Positions 36,701 through 44,015 of a stretch of 64,000 bases of DNA are shown one piece after another. The notes under the pieces are model-generated. The model was given only the letters and a program-made list of their open reading frames with translations, was not told where the DNA came from and ran no database searches. A program made the position numbers and the translations under genes. Origin of the DNA: Runella defluvii (GTDB taxonomy: Bacteria; Bacteroidota; Bacteroidia; Cytophagales; Spirosomataceae); NCBI RefSeq assembly GCF_014195535.1, contig NZ_JACIBY010000019.1:43677-107676 (forward strand), written 5' to 3'. Within the stretch, counting starts at the first letter, position 1. Each line of letters begins with the position of its first letter.

Positions 36701-36976
36701 ATCAGCCGACGGTATAGCCCCAACGGTGGCAACCTAATGGATCGTTCATTTGCCAAACTTCGCGAAGTCGTTATAGGGTACAATTTGCCAGCCAATTTGC
36801 TCCAAAAGACGTTCTTCAAACAAGCAAGCATCTCATTTGTTGGTCGTAACTTACTGTATTTTGCCGAGAAAAAAGACATTGACCTCGATCAGTTTGCAAA
36901 CGGCTCACAAGGCAGTTCTGACCTTCAAACACCGACCATGCGTCGTTATGGAGTAAACATCAATTTAACATTCTAA
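33770..36976 (+). CDS. SusC/RagA-type TonB-dependent outer-membrane receptor
   Basis: The 1,068-residue protein has a signal peptide (to about residue 30), a carboxypeptidase-regulatory-like domain (VQGKIIDVENNTPLPGVSI, about 31-105), a plug domain (about 115-230, with VVDGVPINSDTW and GASASALYGFRGKNGAILI) and a C-terminal beta-barrel ending in an aromatic residue (YGVNINLTF). With the SusD protein it should form an active-uptake pedal-bin transporter powered by TonB. No polysaccharide-degrading enzyme is nearby; the neighbours are phosphatases and phosphonate-type enzymes. SusCD-like pairs induced by phosphate starvation have been reported in Flavobacterium, and this may be of that type. Confidence 0.93.
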   Translation: MLQALPPILGKKIWVLCCLALCFCTTVFAQDMTVQGKIIDVENNTPLPGVSIVIKGTNKGTNTDAQGKYRLSVPANASLVFSFVGYTPQEVSVGNRTVIDLSMAQDFRQLNEIVVTALGIKKDVRRTGVSIQGIDASQTIKAREPNAVQGLVGKVAGLTIGMSAEMLRRPQVILRGNTDILYVVDGVPINSDTWNISPDDIESYSVLKGASASALYGFRGKNGAILITTKRGSKDKRGFAVDFNSSTMFDNGFNAIPKVQDQYGPGDHGVYEFVDGRGGGKNDGDYDVWGPKFEGQPIAQYDSPIDAATGKRIPTPWIARGTDNLKRYLETGVLSTNNIAVSASGDKYNARFSLSNTYQKGIVPNTRLNSSTFNTSFDYKFSNKLSFESNLQYNRQQSPNFPDVNYGPNSMIYNIVIWAGADWNIDDMRNYWQPGKEGVQQIYAEYQRYNNPYFMAYEWLRGHNKTDIVGQVAMKYQIANGIEAMLRTQVSSWNTLRTEKFPFSMGTYGRDERRGDYREDQRNLFDNNTELLVKIDKKIGTNFSVNGFVGGNIRTFNFNYNFTTTDYLNVPGVYSFANSANPVKLSNFRSAMGVNSAYYSADFSFKNLLTVSTTGRMDQLSTLPKGNNTFFYPSVAASFVVSDLVQNLGPISFLKLRGSYANVKDGLTSSSFSGIGLGYGDSYTSSYDGPTYQNSAVYSTPLTYNNQPAAFFTNTLNNAQIKPNSTSQTEFGADIRFLNNRLSFDAAYFISNDGPRIFNLPLSTTTGYSAALVNGIKTQKKGIELSITGTPIKNLNGLNWEILANWSTFKERLTEIYPGVDRLNQFLKVGDRTDAYYDQTFIRTQDGQLINDAGGRPIINPVSQFLGYLNPDWVWGLNNRFNYKNWNFSFQFDGRVGGVIANYIQRQTFRGGRHIATVDGAMGEARFQDYKGVKSYVGEGVVVSNNVAIKYDVDGNITNYGELQFTPNTTKQFLQDYISRRYSPNGGNLMDRSFAKLREVVIGYNLPANLLQKTFFKQASISFVGRNLLYFAEKKDIDLDQFANGSQGSSDLQTPTMRRYGVNINLTF

Positions 36977-36990
36977 AACAAGGCTCCAAA

Positions 36991-37003
36991 CCCCCAATGG
37001 GGG
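36991..37003 (+). promoter_or_regulatory. Short hairpin between SusC and SusD genes
   Basis: CCCCC (36991-36995) and GGGGG (36999-37003) can pair around AAT in the 49-base SusC-SusD spacer. Such hairpins can set the relative amounts of the two transcripts; there is no T-run for termination. Confidence 0.35.
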
Positions 37004-37025
37004 ATTCACATAAAATTTTATACCG

Positions 37026-38525
37026 ATGAAAAATATTTTTAGACTTCTGTTATTATTCCCACTTTGGGGATTAGGGGGGTGCCAAGATTTTACTACTCTC
37101 GAAAAAGACCCTAACCGCCCTGTGAACGCACCTGCTTCGTTGGTTTTCAATGGGGTTTTGAACGACATGTACAATGTTGTAAACGGTGGAAGTGCTTGGG
37201 GAGACAAAGCCCGTTGGAACCAGTATTATTGCTCCAACTACAATTATTACGCGACCAACGAATATTCTTGGACGACCACCGACCTCTACTATTTTACGAT
37301 AAAAAACGTATTAAAGATGGAAGAAGAAGCCAAAAGAGCGGGATTACCTGAACAAAATCCTTACAGTGCTTTGGGCAAATTTTTTCGGGCTTATTTCTTC
37401 GAAAATATGACAAAGCGCGTAGGCGATATTCCCATGACGGAAGCCCTCAAAGGGTTGGAATCACCTACACCTAAATACGACACTCAGAAAGCGGTGTACG
37501 TTCAGGTTTTGAAGTGGTTAGACAGCTCCAACGAGGAGTTAGCCGCCCTTATCGCCAAAGGAGATCGCAATTTATCGGGCGATATTTACCTTGGCAACGA
37601 CCTTGTCAAATGGCAAAGAGCGGTTAATTCGTTCAAAATGAGGGTACTGATAAGTCTTAGTAGCAAAGATGCTGACGGTGAGTTGCAGGTAAAACAACGT
37701 TTTGCCGAAATGATTAGCAACCCTACTAAATTCCCAGTACAAGCAAGCATGAGCGATAACCTTCAATATACTTTTAATAACTTCAACAAATACCCCCGAA
37801 ACCCATCCAATTTTGGTTTCAATGCCACGCGTGAGAACATGGCCAAGACGTACATTGATTTGCTCGTAACCCGTAAAGACCCGCGCGTTTTTGTCGTTGC
37901 TGAACCTGCCGAAGCCAAAATCAATGCAGGTTTGAAAGCCACTGATTACGAAGCATACGTAGGTGCCTCTTCGGGAGAAGATTTGGCCGATATGAGTACC
38001 AAAGTGCTCAAGGGAGAATATTCTTTCCAAAAACGTGCTCGGTATTACTCCAACGACGTTGGCGAGGCACTTTTCCTCATTGGTTATCCAGAATTGTGTT
38101 TTAACATTGCCGAAGGTATTAATCGTGGTTGGGCTACGGGTGATGCTGCTTCATGGTACAAAAAAGGCATTGAAGCATCCATGAGCCACTATGGTATCGC
38201 TGATGCAGCGACGCTAACCACTTACCTCGACGGTACGCTGGTAAAATACGCTGGCAACAATCAAACAGGTTTAAGTCAAATTGTCACTCAAAAGTACATC
38301 GCTTTCTTCCAAAACTCGGGATTAGAGCCATTTTACAACCAACGCCGTACGGGCATTCCTACTTTTCTGACAGGTGTAGGCACTGGCAACAGTGGTCGTA
38401 TTCCGAAACGCTGGCAGTACCCAGCCACCGAACGTACCACCAACGTAACTAACTATAACTCTGCTCTTTCCTCACAGTTCACTGGTAAAGATGACGTGAA
38501 CGACTTGATGTGGTTACTAAAATAA
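37026..38525 (+). CDS. SusD/RagB-type outer-membrane lipoprotein
   Basis: The 499-residue protein has a lipoprotein signal (MKNIFRLLLLFPLWGLGGC; Cys 19) and SusD-type helical organisation: an N-terminal 'DFTTLEKDPNRPVNAPASLVFNGVL' region (in fragments), TPR-like helices and an aromatic 'RWNQYYCSNYNYYATNEYSW' stretch near residue 60. It should form the ligand-binding lid of the preceding SusC, 49 bases upstream. The ligand is not known. It has the shorter SusD_2-like form seen in many Cytophagales. It is closed by a terminator at 38554. Confidence 0.9.
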   Translation: MKNIFRLLLLFPLWGLGGCQDFTTLEKDPNRPVNAPASLVFNGVLNDMYNVVNGGSAWGDKARWNQYYCSNYNYYATNEYSWTTTDLYYFTIKNVLKMEEEAKRAGLPEQNPYSALGKFFRAYFFENMTKRVGDIPMTEALKGLESPTPKYDTQKAVYVQVLKWLDSSNEELAALIAKGDRNLSGDIYLGNDLVKWQRAVNSFKMRVLISLSSKDADGELQVKQRFAEMISNPTKFPVQASMSDNLQYTFNNFNKYPRNPSNFGFNATRENMAKTYIDLLVTRKDPRVFVVAEPAEAKINAGLKATDYEAYVGASSGEDLADMSTKVLKGEYSFQKRARYYSNDVGEALFLIGYPELCFNIAEGINRGWATGDAASWYKKGIEASMSHYGIADAATLTTYLDGTLVKYAGNNQTGLSQIVTQKYIAFFQNSGLEPFYNQRRTGIPTFLTGVGTGNSGRIPKRWQYPATERTTNVTNYNSALSSQFTGKDDVNDLMWLLK

Positions 38526-38553
38526 ATGTTTTACTCATAGGCTAAGTGAACAC

Positions 38554-38589
38554 TAAAGCGGGAGGTATTCTTCCCGCTTTACTCTTTTA
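38554..38589 (+). terminator. Rho-independent terminator after the SusD gene
   Basis: TAAAGCGGGA (38554-38563) and TCCCGCTTTA (38572-38581) make a perfect 10-bp stem with an eight-base loop, followed by CTCTTTTAA. It separates the SusCD unit from the PhoX-like gene. Confidence 0.75.
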
Positions 38590-38721
38590 AAACCGCCTAA
38601 TGGTTAAGAAAACGCTATTTTTTTATCACTTAATTTTAAATAAGGATAAACTCTATTTCACACTAGGGTAACGTTTGCTCCTGTACTTTACACCGTAATT
38701 AAAATCAATAAAGTAAAGTAC

Positions 38722-40188
38722 ATGAAAATTACAAAATTTACTCTTGCAGCTTTTACTTCAGCGGCTCTCATGACGAGTTGTGTGAATGACCACGTAACTT
38801 CGCCTCCTACCGACGTCGTGTTGAAAAACCACTCGGTCAACCCTTCGCTCATTAAATCTCTTGCAGGTTTTGAGAATTTGGAAATCACTACGTTGATTTC
38901 TTCTGACGATAAACTTGAACAATCGCCTGACTTCGTATTTGGTGGACAGCCCGACGGCGCAGGTATCATCAAAAATCCTGCTGGTGATGGCTTTATCATG
39001 CTCAACAACCACGAGTTTAACCGTTCGGTATCGCGGGTTTATTTGGATAAAACTTTCAAACCAGTAAAAGGCGAATACATCGTTGATTATGACGGTGGTA
39101 CTTGGCGTTTGTGTTCGGCTACATTGGCAACCCCCGAAGAGCACGGCTTTGGCCCCGTGTTTTTGACAGCAGGTGAAAGCGGTGCTGAGTCAATGGTACA
39201 TGCGATTAATCCAACTGGGGCTGCGGACAAGAAGAACAAAGACCGTGTATTGCCTGCTTTGGGAAAAGCTTCAATGGAAAACGCCGTTCCACTTCCCAAA
39301 ACTGCTTACAGCGGCAAAACTATCATCATCATTGGCGAAGACGATGGTGCTGGTCAGTTATTAGCTTATGTTTCAAACACGGTAGGCGATTTGCAAAACG
39401 GAAAACTTTATTTCTTGCGCCGTACGGATCAAAATGCGGTAGAAACCGACATGAAGCGTGGCACTTCTTATGACGTGGAGTTTGTGGAAGTAGATGATGC
39501 CAAAACACAAACTGGCGCGCAAATCGCAGCACAGTCGGTAACCAAAAAAGCCATTCAGTTTACACGTGTAGAAGATATTGACTATGGCAAAGGTTCTGCA
39601 GCGGCTGGTCGTGAAATTTACTTTACGGCAACTGGTCAAGCCAATAACCGCAAAGATCCAATTCCTGGCAAAACCATGTGGGGCCGTGTGTATCAGCTTT
39701 CGATGAATGCCAACGACCCATTGAAAGGCAAATTGCAGCTTATTGTAGATGGTGATGAAACTCCAAGCCTTTCGATTGTAAACCCAGACAACATTTGCGT
39801 AACACAAAACTTTGTTTACATCCAAGAAGATGGTGACTCGTTTTATTTGGACACCAAGCACGATGGCCGCATTTGGCAGTATAACATTGCTACTAAAGTA
39901 CTCAAGCCAATGCTCGAAATGAACCACCGCCGTACTGAAACTACCTTCAATGACAAATACAACACTGTCAAGAGCGATTTATTGAGTTCTTGGGAATATG
40001 GCGCCATGTATGATGTTTCGGATTTGACGGGTATTCCTAACACCTTTGCTATTAATATTCACCCTCACACTTGGCGTGATGTCAAATATGCAGGTGTTGA
40101 TGGCTCGACGTCCACAAAAACTACAGATTTGACCAGCTCTTTTACCGAGGGTGGTCAGGTAGTAATTGTACGCGGTATCCAGAAATAA
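38722..40188 (+). CDS. PhoX-like (DUF839) phosphatase lipoprotein
   Basis: The 488-residue protein has a lipoprotein signal (LMTSC; Cys 20) and resembles the PhoX/DUF839 family: GDGFIMLNNHEFNRSVSRV, TAGESGAESMVHAINPTG, GEDDGAGQLLAYVSNTVGD and 'GKLYFLRR' followed by the metal-ligand-like 'VEDIDYG' and 'NPDNICV'. PhoX enzymes are Ca2+/Fe3+-dependent alkaline phosphatases with broad activity on phosphomonoesters. It should act at the envelope to release phosphate. It is flanked by terminators at both ends, so it is a single-gene unit. Some DUF839 members have no proven activity, so this is a family-level call. Confidence 0.78.
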   Translation: MKITKFTLAAFTSAALMTSCVNDHVTSPPTDVVLKNHSVNPSLIKSLAGFENLEITTLISSDDKLEQSPDFVFGGQPDGAGIIKNPAGDGFIMLNNHEFNRSVSRVYLDKTFKPVKGEYIVDYDGGTWRLCSATLATPEEHGFGPVFLTAGESGAESMVHAINPTGAADKKNKDRVLPALGKASMENAVPLPKTAYSGKTIIIIGEDDGAGQLLAYVSNTVGDLQNGKLYFLRRTDQNAVETDMKRGTSYDVEFVEVDDAKTQTGAQIAAQSVTKKAIQFTRVEDIDYGKGSAAAGREIYFTATGQANNRKDPIPGKTMWGRVYQLSMNANDPLKGKLQLIVDGDETPSLSIVNPDNICVTQNFVYIQEDGDSFYLDTKHDGRIWQYNIATKVLKPMLEMNHRRTETTFNDKYNTVKSDLLSSWEYGAMYDVSDLTGIPNTFAINIHPHTWRDVKYAGVDGSTSTKTTDLTSSFTEGGQVVIVRGIQK

Positions 40189-40201
40189 TAGTTGTTTTAT
40201 C

Positions 40202-40245
40202 AAAAGCCTGTCAATTTTTTAAAAGTTGGCAGGCTTTTATTTTTT
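40202..40245 (+). terminator. Rho-independent terminator after the PhoX-like gene
   Basis: AAAAGCCTGTCAA (40202-40214) pairs with TTGGCAGGCTTTT (40226-40238) at 12 of 13 positions, followed by ATTTTTT. It begins 14 bases after the stop. Confidence 0.85.
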
Positions 40246-40256
40246 CCACCAATACT

Positions 40257-42050
40257 ATGAACAAGTACTTTTTATTGCTGAGCACCTGTCTTTTTGCGGC
40301 AGTATTGATTGTAACCTGCCGCCCTCAAACAAGCCCTATTGAAGAATCCAAAACACAGTTCATCAAAGATCTAGATTCGCTTGAACACCTCGTCAATGGA
40401 GAATTGACTCAGCTTGCCCAGCATAGCAACGACCAAGATTCGTTACAGAAATCCTTTCTAAAAAGCAGACTTCAATACAAAAAAATAGAGCATTTAACTG
40501 AGTATTTCTTTCCCACCACAAGTCGTTTGGTAAACGGCCCGCCGCTGCCAGAATACGAACTCGAAGAGAACAAATCATTTGAACCTGGTGGCTTACAGGT
40601 TATTGAGGAACATCTGTTTCCGTTTGACTCCACAAACCGAGCGGAACTGCTGCGTGAAATAAAAAAACTTCAACCCGAGCTCCGCCGCTACCGCGAGCTT
40701 TGGGAAGCTACCGAATTTACGGAAGCACACCTATTTGATGCGATACGCTTACAACTTTTTAGAAACATTTCGCTTGGAATTTCTGGCTTTGATACACCAC
40801 TTTGTAAAACCGCTACCCCAGAACTAGCCGTAAGTTTGGAAGCACTACAACAATACGCCAACCTGTTCAAAGGTTCTAAATCTGACGCTATCAATCAGTT
40901 GTTTAGAGAAGCCATCGCTTTTGCAAACCAGAACAACGACTTTGACACGTTCGACCGTCTTACCTTCATCACCAAATATGCCAACCCACTCACTACCCAG
41001 CTACTCGCCCAACAGAAAGAGCTACGAATCATGCCTTTCACGGAGTTGAGGGCTTTGCGGGGCGATGTCGCTACTTTATTTGACAAAAATGCGTTTGACC
41101 CCAACTACTACACAGGCAATGCCGATTTGTTTGTAAGTGATGCCAAAGTAGCACTTGGGAAAACACTTTTTTATGATACCCAACTTTCCGCTAAAAACAA
41201 TCGTAGTTGTGCCACTTGCCACCAGCCACAAAAAGCATTTACGGATGGGTTACCCAAAAGTCTTAAATTGGGCGGTGGGCACATCGAACGCAACGCTCCT
41301 ACAATTTTATACGCAGCGCTCCAACAGCGCCAGTTTCATGACCAGCGTGCCAATAGCCTTGAAGTCCAAACCCAAGATGTAATTCAAAACCGCGATGAGA
41401 TGCACGGCTCTCTACCAGAGGCTTGCAATATTCTTCAAAAAGATGCGAAGTACATGGCCCTTTTTCGAAGTGCGTTTCCTGACTTAAAGCAAATAGAACC
41501 CAAGCACGTCATGAATGCCCTGGCCAGTTATGAGCGTAGTTTGATACCTTTCAACAGTCGTTTTGACCAGTATATGCGTGGCAAAGAAACTATGCTCACC
41601 GACTCCGAAAAGCGTGGTTTTAATCTTTTTATGGGCAAGGCCAAATGTGGCATTTGCCATTTTATGCCACTCTTCAACGGTACCGTTCCACCTTCATTCG
41701 CCAAAAGCGAGTCGGAAGTGATTGGGGTAATGACCGCTCCAAGGTCTCGTATAATTGACCCTGATTTAGGAAAAGGATTCAATTATCCCACCCTGCCCGA
41801 CCTAAAATATGCGTTTAAAACACCCACAGTGCGTAACATTGCCCTTACTGCGCCTTATATGCACAACGGAGCTTACAAAACGCTTGAAGAAGTAATTGAT
41901 TTTTACGACCACGGAGGTGCGGCAGGATTGGGTCTTGATTTGCCCAACCAAACCCTACCGTCTGACAAACTCAACCTCAGTAAAGAGGAAAAAGCCGATA
42001 TGATAGCATTTTTGAAAGCTCTTACTGATATTGGGTCCAATTCTTTTTAA
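40257..42050 (+). CDS. Di-heme cytochrome c peroxidase-type lipoprotein with an extra N-terminal helical domain
   Basis: The 597-residue protein has a lipoprotein signal (LIVTC; Cys 21). The C-terminal half (about 275-595) is a CcpA/MauG-type di-heme domain with heme-binding motifs CATCH (Cys 318, Cys 321, His 322) and CGICH (Cys 464, Cys 467, His 468). The N-terminal about 250 residues are helical and may be imelysin-like; I could not match them to a family. CcpA reduces H2O2; MauG/MbnH relatives oxidise protein or peptide residues. Its location between phosphatases and phosphonate-type genes is odd for a simple peroxidase. Confidence 0.85.
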   Translation: MNKYFLLLSTCLFAAVLIVTCRPQTSPIEESKTQFIKDLDSLEHLVNGELTQLAQHSNDQDSLQKSFLKSRLQYKKIEHLTEYFFPTTSRLVNGPPLPEYELEENKSFEPGGLQVIEEHLFPFDSTNRAELLREIKKLQPELRRYRELWEATEFTEAHLFDAIRLQLFRNISLGISGFDTPLCKTATPELAVSLEALQQYANLFKGSKSDAINQLFREAIAFANQNNDFDTFDRLTFITKYANPLTTQLLAQQKELRIMPFTELRALRGDVATLFDKNAFDPNYYTGNADLFVSDAKVALGKTLFYDTQLSAKNNRSCATCHQPQKAFTDGLPKSLKLGGGHIERNAPTILYAALQQRQFHDQRANSLEVQTQDVIQNRDEMHGSLPEACNILQKDAKYMALFRSAFPDLKQIEPKHVMNALASYERSLIPFNSRFDQYMRGKETMLTDSEKRGFNLFMGKAKCGICHFMPLFNGTVPPSFAKSESEVIGVMTAPRSRIIDPDLGKGFNYPTLPDLKYAFKTPTVRNIALTAPYMHNGAYKTLEEVIDFYDHGGAAGLGLDLPNQTLPSDKLNLSKEEKADMIAFLKALTDIGSNSF

Positions 42051-42089
42051 AATGACAGTCCATATTTAACCCCTGACTTTTTTTACAAA

Positions 42090-43166
42090 ATGAAAACCAT
42101 ACTATCTTTCCTCTGCTCTCTCTTGATTACTTTATCAAGCATTGCCCAGCGCCAAACCGAAAACGTCATTCTGGTTACCACCGATGGCCTTCGCTGGCAA
42201 GAAATGTTTGGAGGGGCTGATTCTTCCCTCCTTTTTGACCCAACTTATACCAGCGATACGGCGAAATTAATAAAACAATTTTGGGCCAATACGCCCGAAG
42301 AACGCCGCCAAAAACTATTTCCATTTTTCTGGAGTACCATCGCCAAACAAGGTCAACTGTACGGAAACCGCTGGAATGGCAGTAAAATGAACATCTCGAA
42401 CACCTACTGGTTTAGCTACCCAGGATACAACGAAATTTTGAGTGGCTTTGCCGATGAGCGAATCAACTCAAACGATAAAATCGACAACCCCAACACCACC
42501 GTTTTTGAGTTTATCAACAACCAACCAAAGTACAAAGGTAAAGTAGCCAGCTATGCAACTTGGGATGTGGTGCCGCACATTATCAATGAAAAACGAACTG
42601 GCATACCCGTCAATGCAGGCCACGAACCCGTCGCTAGTCCCAACCCTCGCGAACAATTGCTAAACGATATTCAAGATAAGTTACCTAGTCCTTGGGGTGA
42701 AACTCGCCAAGATTTTATTACCTACTACATGGCCAAAGAATACATTCAAAAAAATAAGCCTAAAGTATTTTTCTTGTCGTTTGACGAAACTGATGACTTT
42801 GCCCACGCGGGAAAATATGACCAGTATTTGCTAACGGCCAACATGGTTGATAAGTTTATCGCAGATTTGTGGACTTACCTCCAATCACAACCCGAATACA
42901 AAGGCAAAACCACGATTTTGCTCACCACCGACCACGGACGCGGACATACGCCTAAAGCCCGTTGGAAAGACCACGGCACCAAAACCCCCGATTGTTTTCA
43001 AATCTGGATGGGCGCTTTAGGCCCCGATACCCCTGCCAAAGGCGAAATGCAACACGCGGAAGTACTATTCCAAAACCAAATCGCTCAAACACTCGCCAAA
43101 GCGCTTGGGTTACATTTTACCTGTGAACATCCAGTAGGAGAAGCCATTCAAACGGTTTTTAAGTGA
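42090..43166 (+). CDS. Alkaline phosphatase superfamily hydrolase
   Basis: The 358-residue protein has a signal peptide (MKTILSFLCSLLITLSSIAQ) and superfamily metal sites: VTTDGLRW with Asp 32, a candidate nucleophile Ser 109 in WFSYPGYNE, SFDETDDFAHAG with Asp 232-His 239, and TTDHGRGH with Asp 281, His 282 and His 286. These proteins cleave phosphate mono- or diesters, sulfates or phosphonates such as phosphonoacetate. The exact substrate cannot be told; the context suggests an organophosphorus compound. It is exported to the periplasm or surface. It starts 39 bases after the peroxidase gene and its 3' end is copied in a downstream duplication. Confidence 0.82.
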   Translation: MKTILSFLCSLLITLSSIAQRQTENVILVTTDGLRWQEMFGGADSSLLFDPTYTSDTAKLIKQFWANTPEERRQKLFPFFWSTIAKQGQLYGNRWNGSKMNISNTYWFSYPGYNEILSGFADERINSNDKIDNPNTTVFEFINNQPKYKGKVASYATWDVVPHIINEKRTGIPVNAGHEPVASPNPREQLLNDIQDKLPSPWGETRQDFITYYMAKEYIQKNKPKVFFLSFDETDDFAHAGKYDQYLLTANMVDKFIADLWTYLQSQPEYKGKTTILLTTDHGRGHTPKARWKDHGTKTPDCFQIWMGALGPDTPAKGEMQHAEVLFQNQIAQTLAKALGLHFTCEHPVGEAIQTVFK

Positions 43167-43279
43167 GTAAAGCTTCGTCTGACTATCGTCTGACGATTAA
43201 ACCAGTCAGACGACAGTCAGACGGGGTACAGCAAATAATTTTTAAGTGAATAAAACTTCGTCTGACTATCGTCTGACGA
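43156..43279 (+). repeat. 83-bp tandem duplication with hairpin
   Basis: A 41-base segment at 43156-43196 recurs at 43239-43279 with two differences (GTAAAG against ATAAAA). The first copy contains the last codons and TGA stop of the hydrolase gene, so the repeat extends into coding sequence. Between them CGTCTGACTATCGTCTGAC (43176-43194) pairs with GTCAGACGACAGTCAGACG (43205-43223) at 18 of 19 positions. It may stop transcription or shape mRNA between the hydrolase gene and the PhnZ-like gene. Confidence 0.7.
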
Positions 43280-43310
43280 AGAAAGATAATTCAACTTTTC
43301 ATTCAAAAAA

Positions 43311-43859
43311 ATGTCCGCAATCACCACCATTCGTCAACTTTTTGAAGCACAAGGAGATGACCAATACTACGGCGAAGACGTAAGCCAACTCGAACATGCC
43401 GCCCAAGGCGCCGATTTAGCCCGAAAAGGAGGCTTTGACCAAGAAGTGCAAGTAGCCGCTTTTTTACACGATATTGGCCACTTAATGCCAACCGAGCTCG
43501 AAGAAGAACTCATGGCAGAATACGGCCGCAAAGACCACGAAGAAGTAGCGGCCGATTGGCTCCGTGACCAAGGTTTTCCCGAAAAGGTGTGCATTTTGGT
43601 TGCTAACCACGTCAATGCAAAACGGTACTTGACCTTCAAAAACCCCAAGTATTTTGCGGGACTTTCGGAAGCAAGTCTAAAAACACTAGAGTTTCAAGGG
43701 GGCCCAATGAATGCCGAAGAAGCCGCTACTTTTGAACAAAATCCTTACTTTGACTTAATCATTCAGATGCGTCGCTGGGACGAAGCCGCCAAAGTCACAG
43801 GTTTAGCCAAACCCAACTTAGAGTACTACCTTCAACTGTGCGAAGAGGTATTGGCCTGA
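43311..43859 (+). CDS. PhnZ-like HD-domain mixed-valent di-iron oxygenase
   Basis: PhnZ and TmpB cleave the C-P bond of 1-hydroxy-2-aminoethylphosphonate-type compounds with O2, giving glycine (or a derivative) and phosphate. This 182-residue protein keeps the whole di-iron ligand set of PhnZ: His 29, His 53, Asp 54, His 76, His 100 and Asp 157, with nearly the same spacing as in PhnZ (34, 58, 59, 80, 104, 161, as I recall). A YGEDVSQLEHA segment before His 29 fits its tyrosine/glutamate gate. It is cytoplasmic. No PhnY partner is in the window, so the hydroxylated substrate must come from elsewhere or differ. Inositol-oxygenase-like activity is an alternative. Confidence 0.86.
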   Translation: MSAITTIRQLFEAQGDDQYYGEDVSQLEHAAQGADLARKGGFDQEVQVAAFLHDIGHLMPTELEEELMAEYGRKDHEEVAADWLRDQGFPEKVCILVANHVNAKRYLTFKNPKYFAGLSEASLKTLEFQGGPMNAEEAATFEQNPYFDLIIQMRRWDEAAKVTGLAKPNLEYYLQLCEEVLA

Positions 43860-43917
43860 GTTTACCCGAGCCCCAACAATGATTTTTTGCGAATTATTTC
43901 CCTAAAAACACCCCTTT

Positions 43918-43952
43918 AGAACAAATCGGACAGTCGCTGTCCGATTTGTTCT
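43918..43952. terminator. Perfect 16-bp hairpin after the PhnZ-like gene
   Basis: AGAACAAATCGGACAG (43918-43933) pairs exactly with CTGTCCGATTTGTTCT (43937-43952) around a three-base loop. It lacks a T-run, so it may be a Rho-dependent terminator or repeat. Confidence 0.55.
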
Positions 43953-44015
43953 AACAGTTAACCCGCTGAATTTAGCTGTTTTGCGAAGTACATAGACAAT
44001 CACTTCGTGAAACGT

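Noticed and set aside
42090..43166. PafA-type alkaline phosphatase
   Set aside because: The protein is only 358 residues and lacks the length and motifs I associate with PafA; I keep it at superfamily level.
31536..43859. Ordinary polysaccharide utilisation locus
   Set aside because: SusC and SusD are present, but there is no glycoside hydrolase, polysaccharide lyase or sugar transporter nearby; the enzymes are of phosphatase and phosphonate type.
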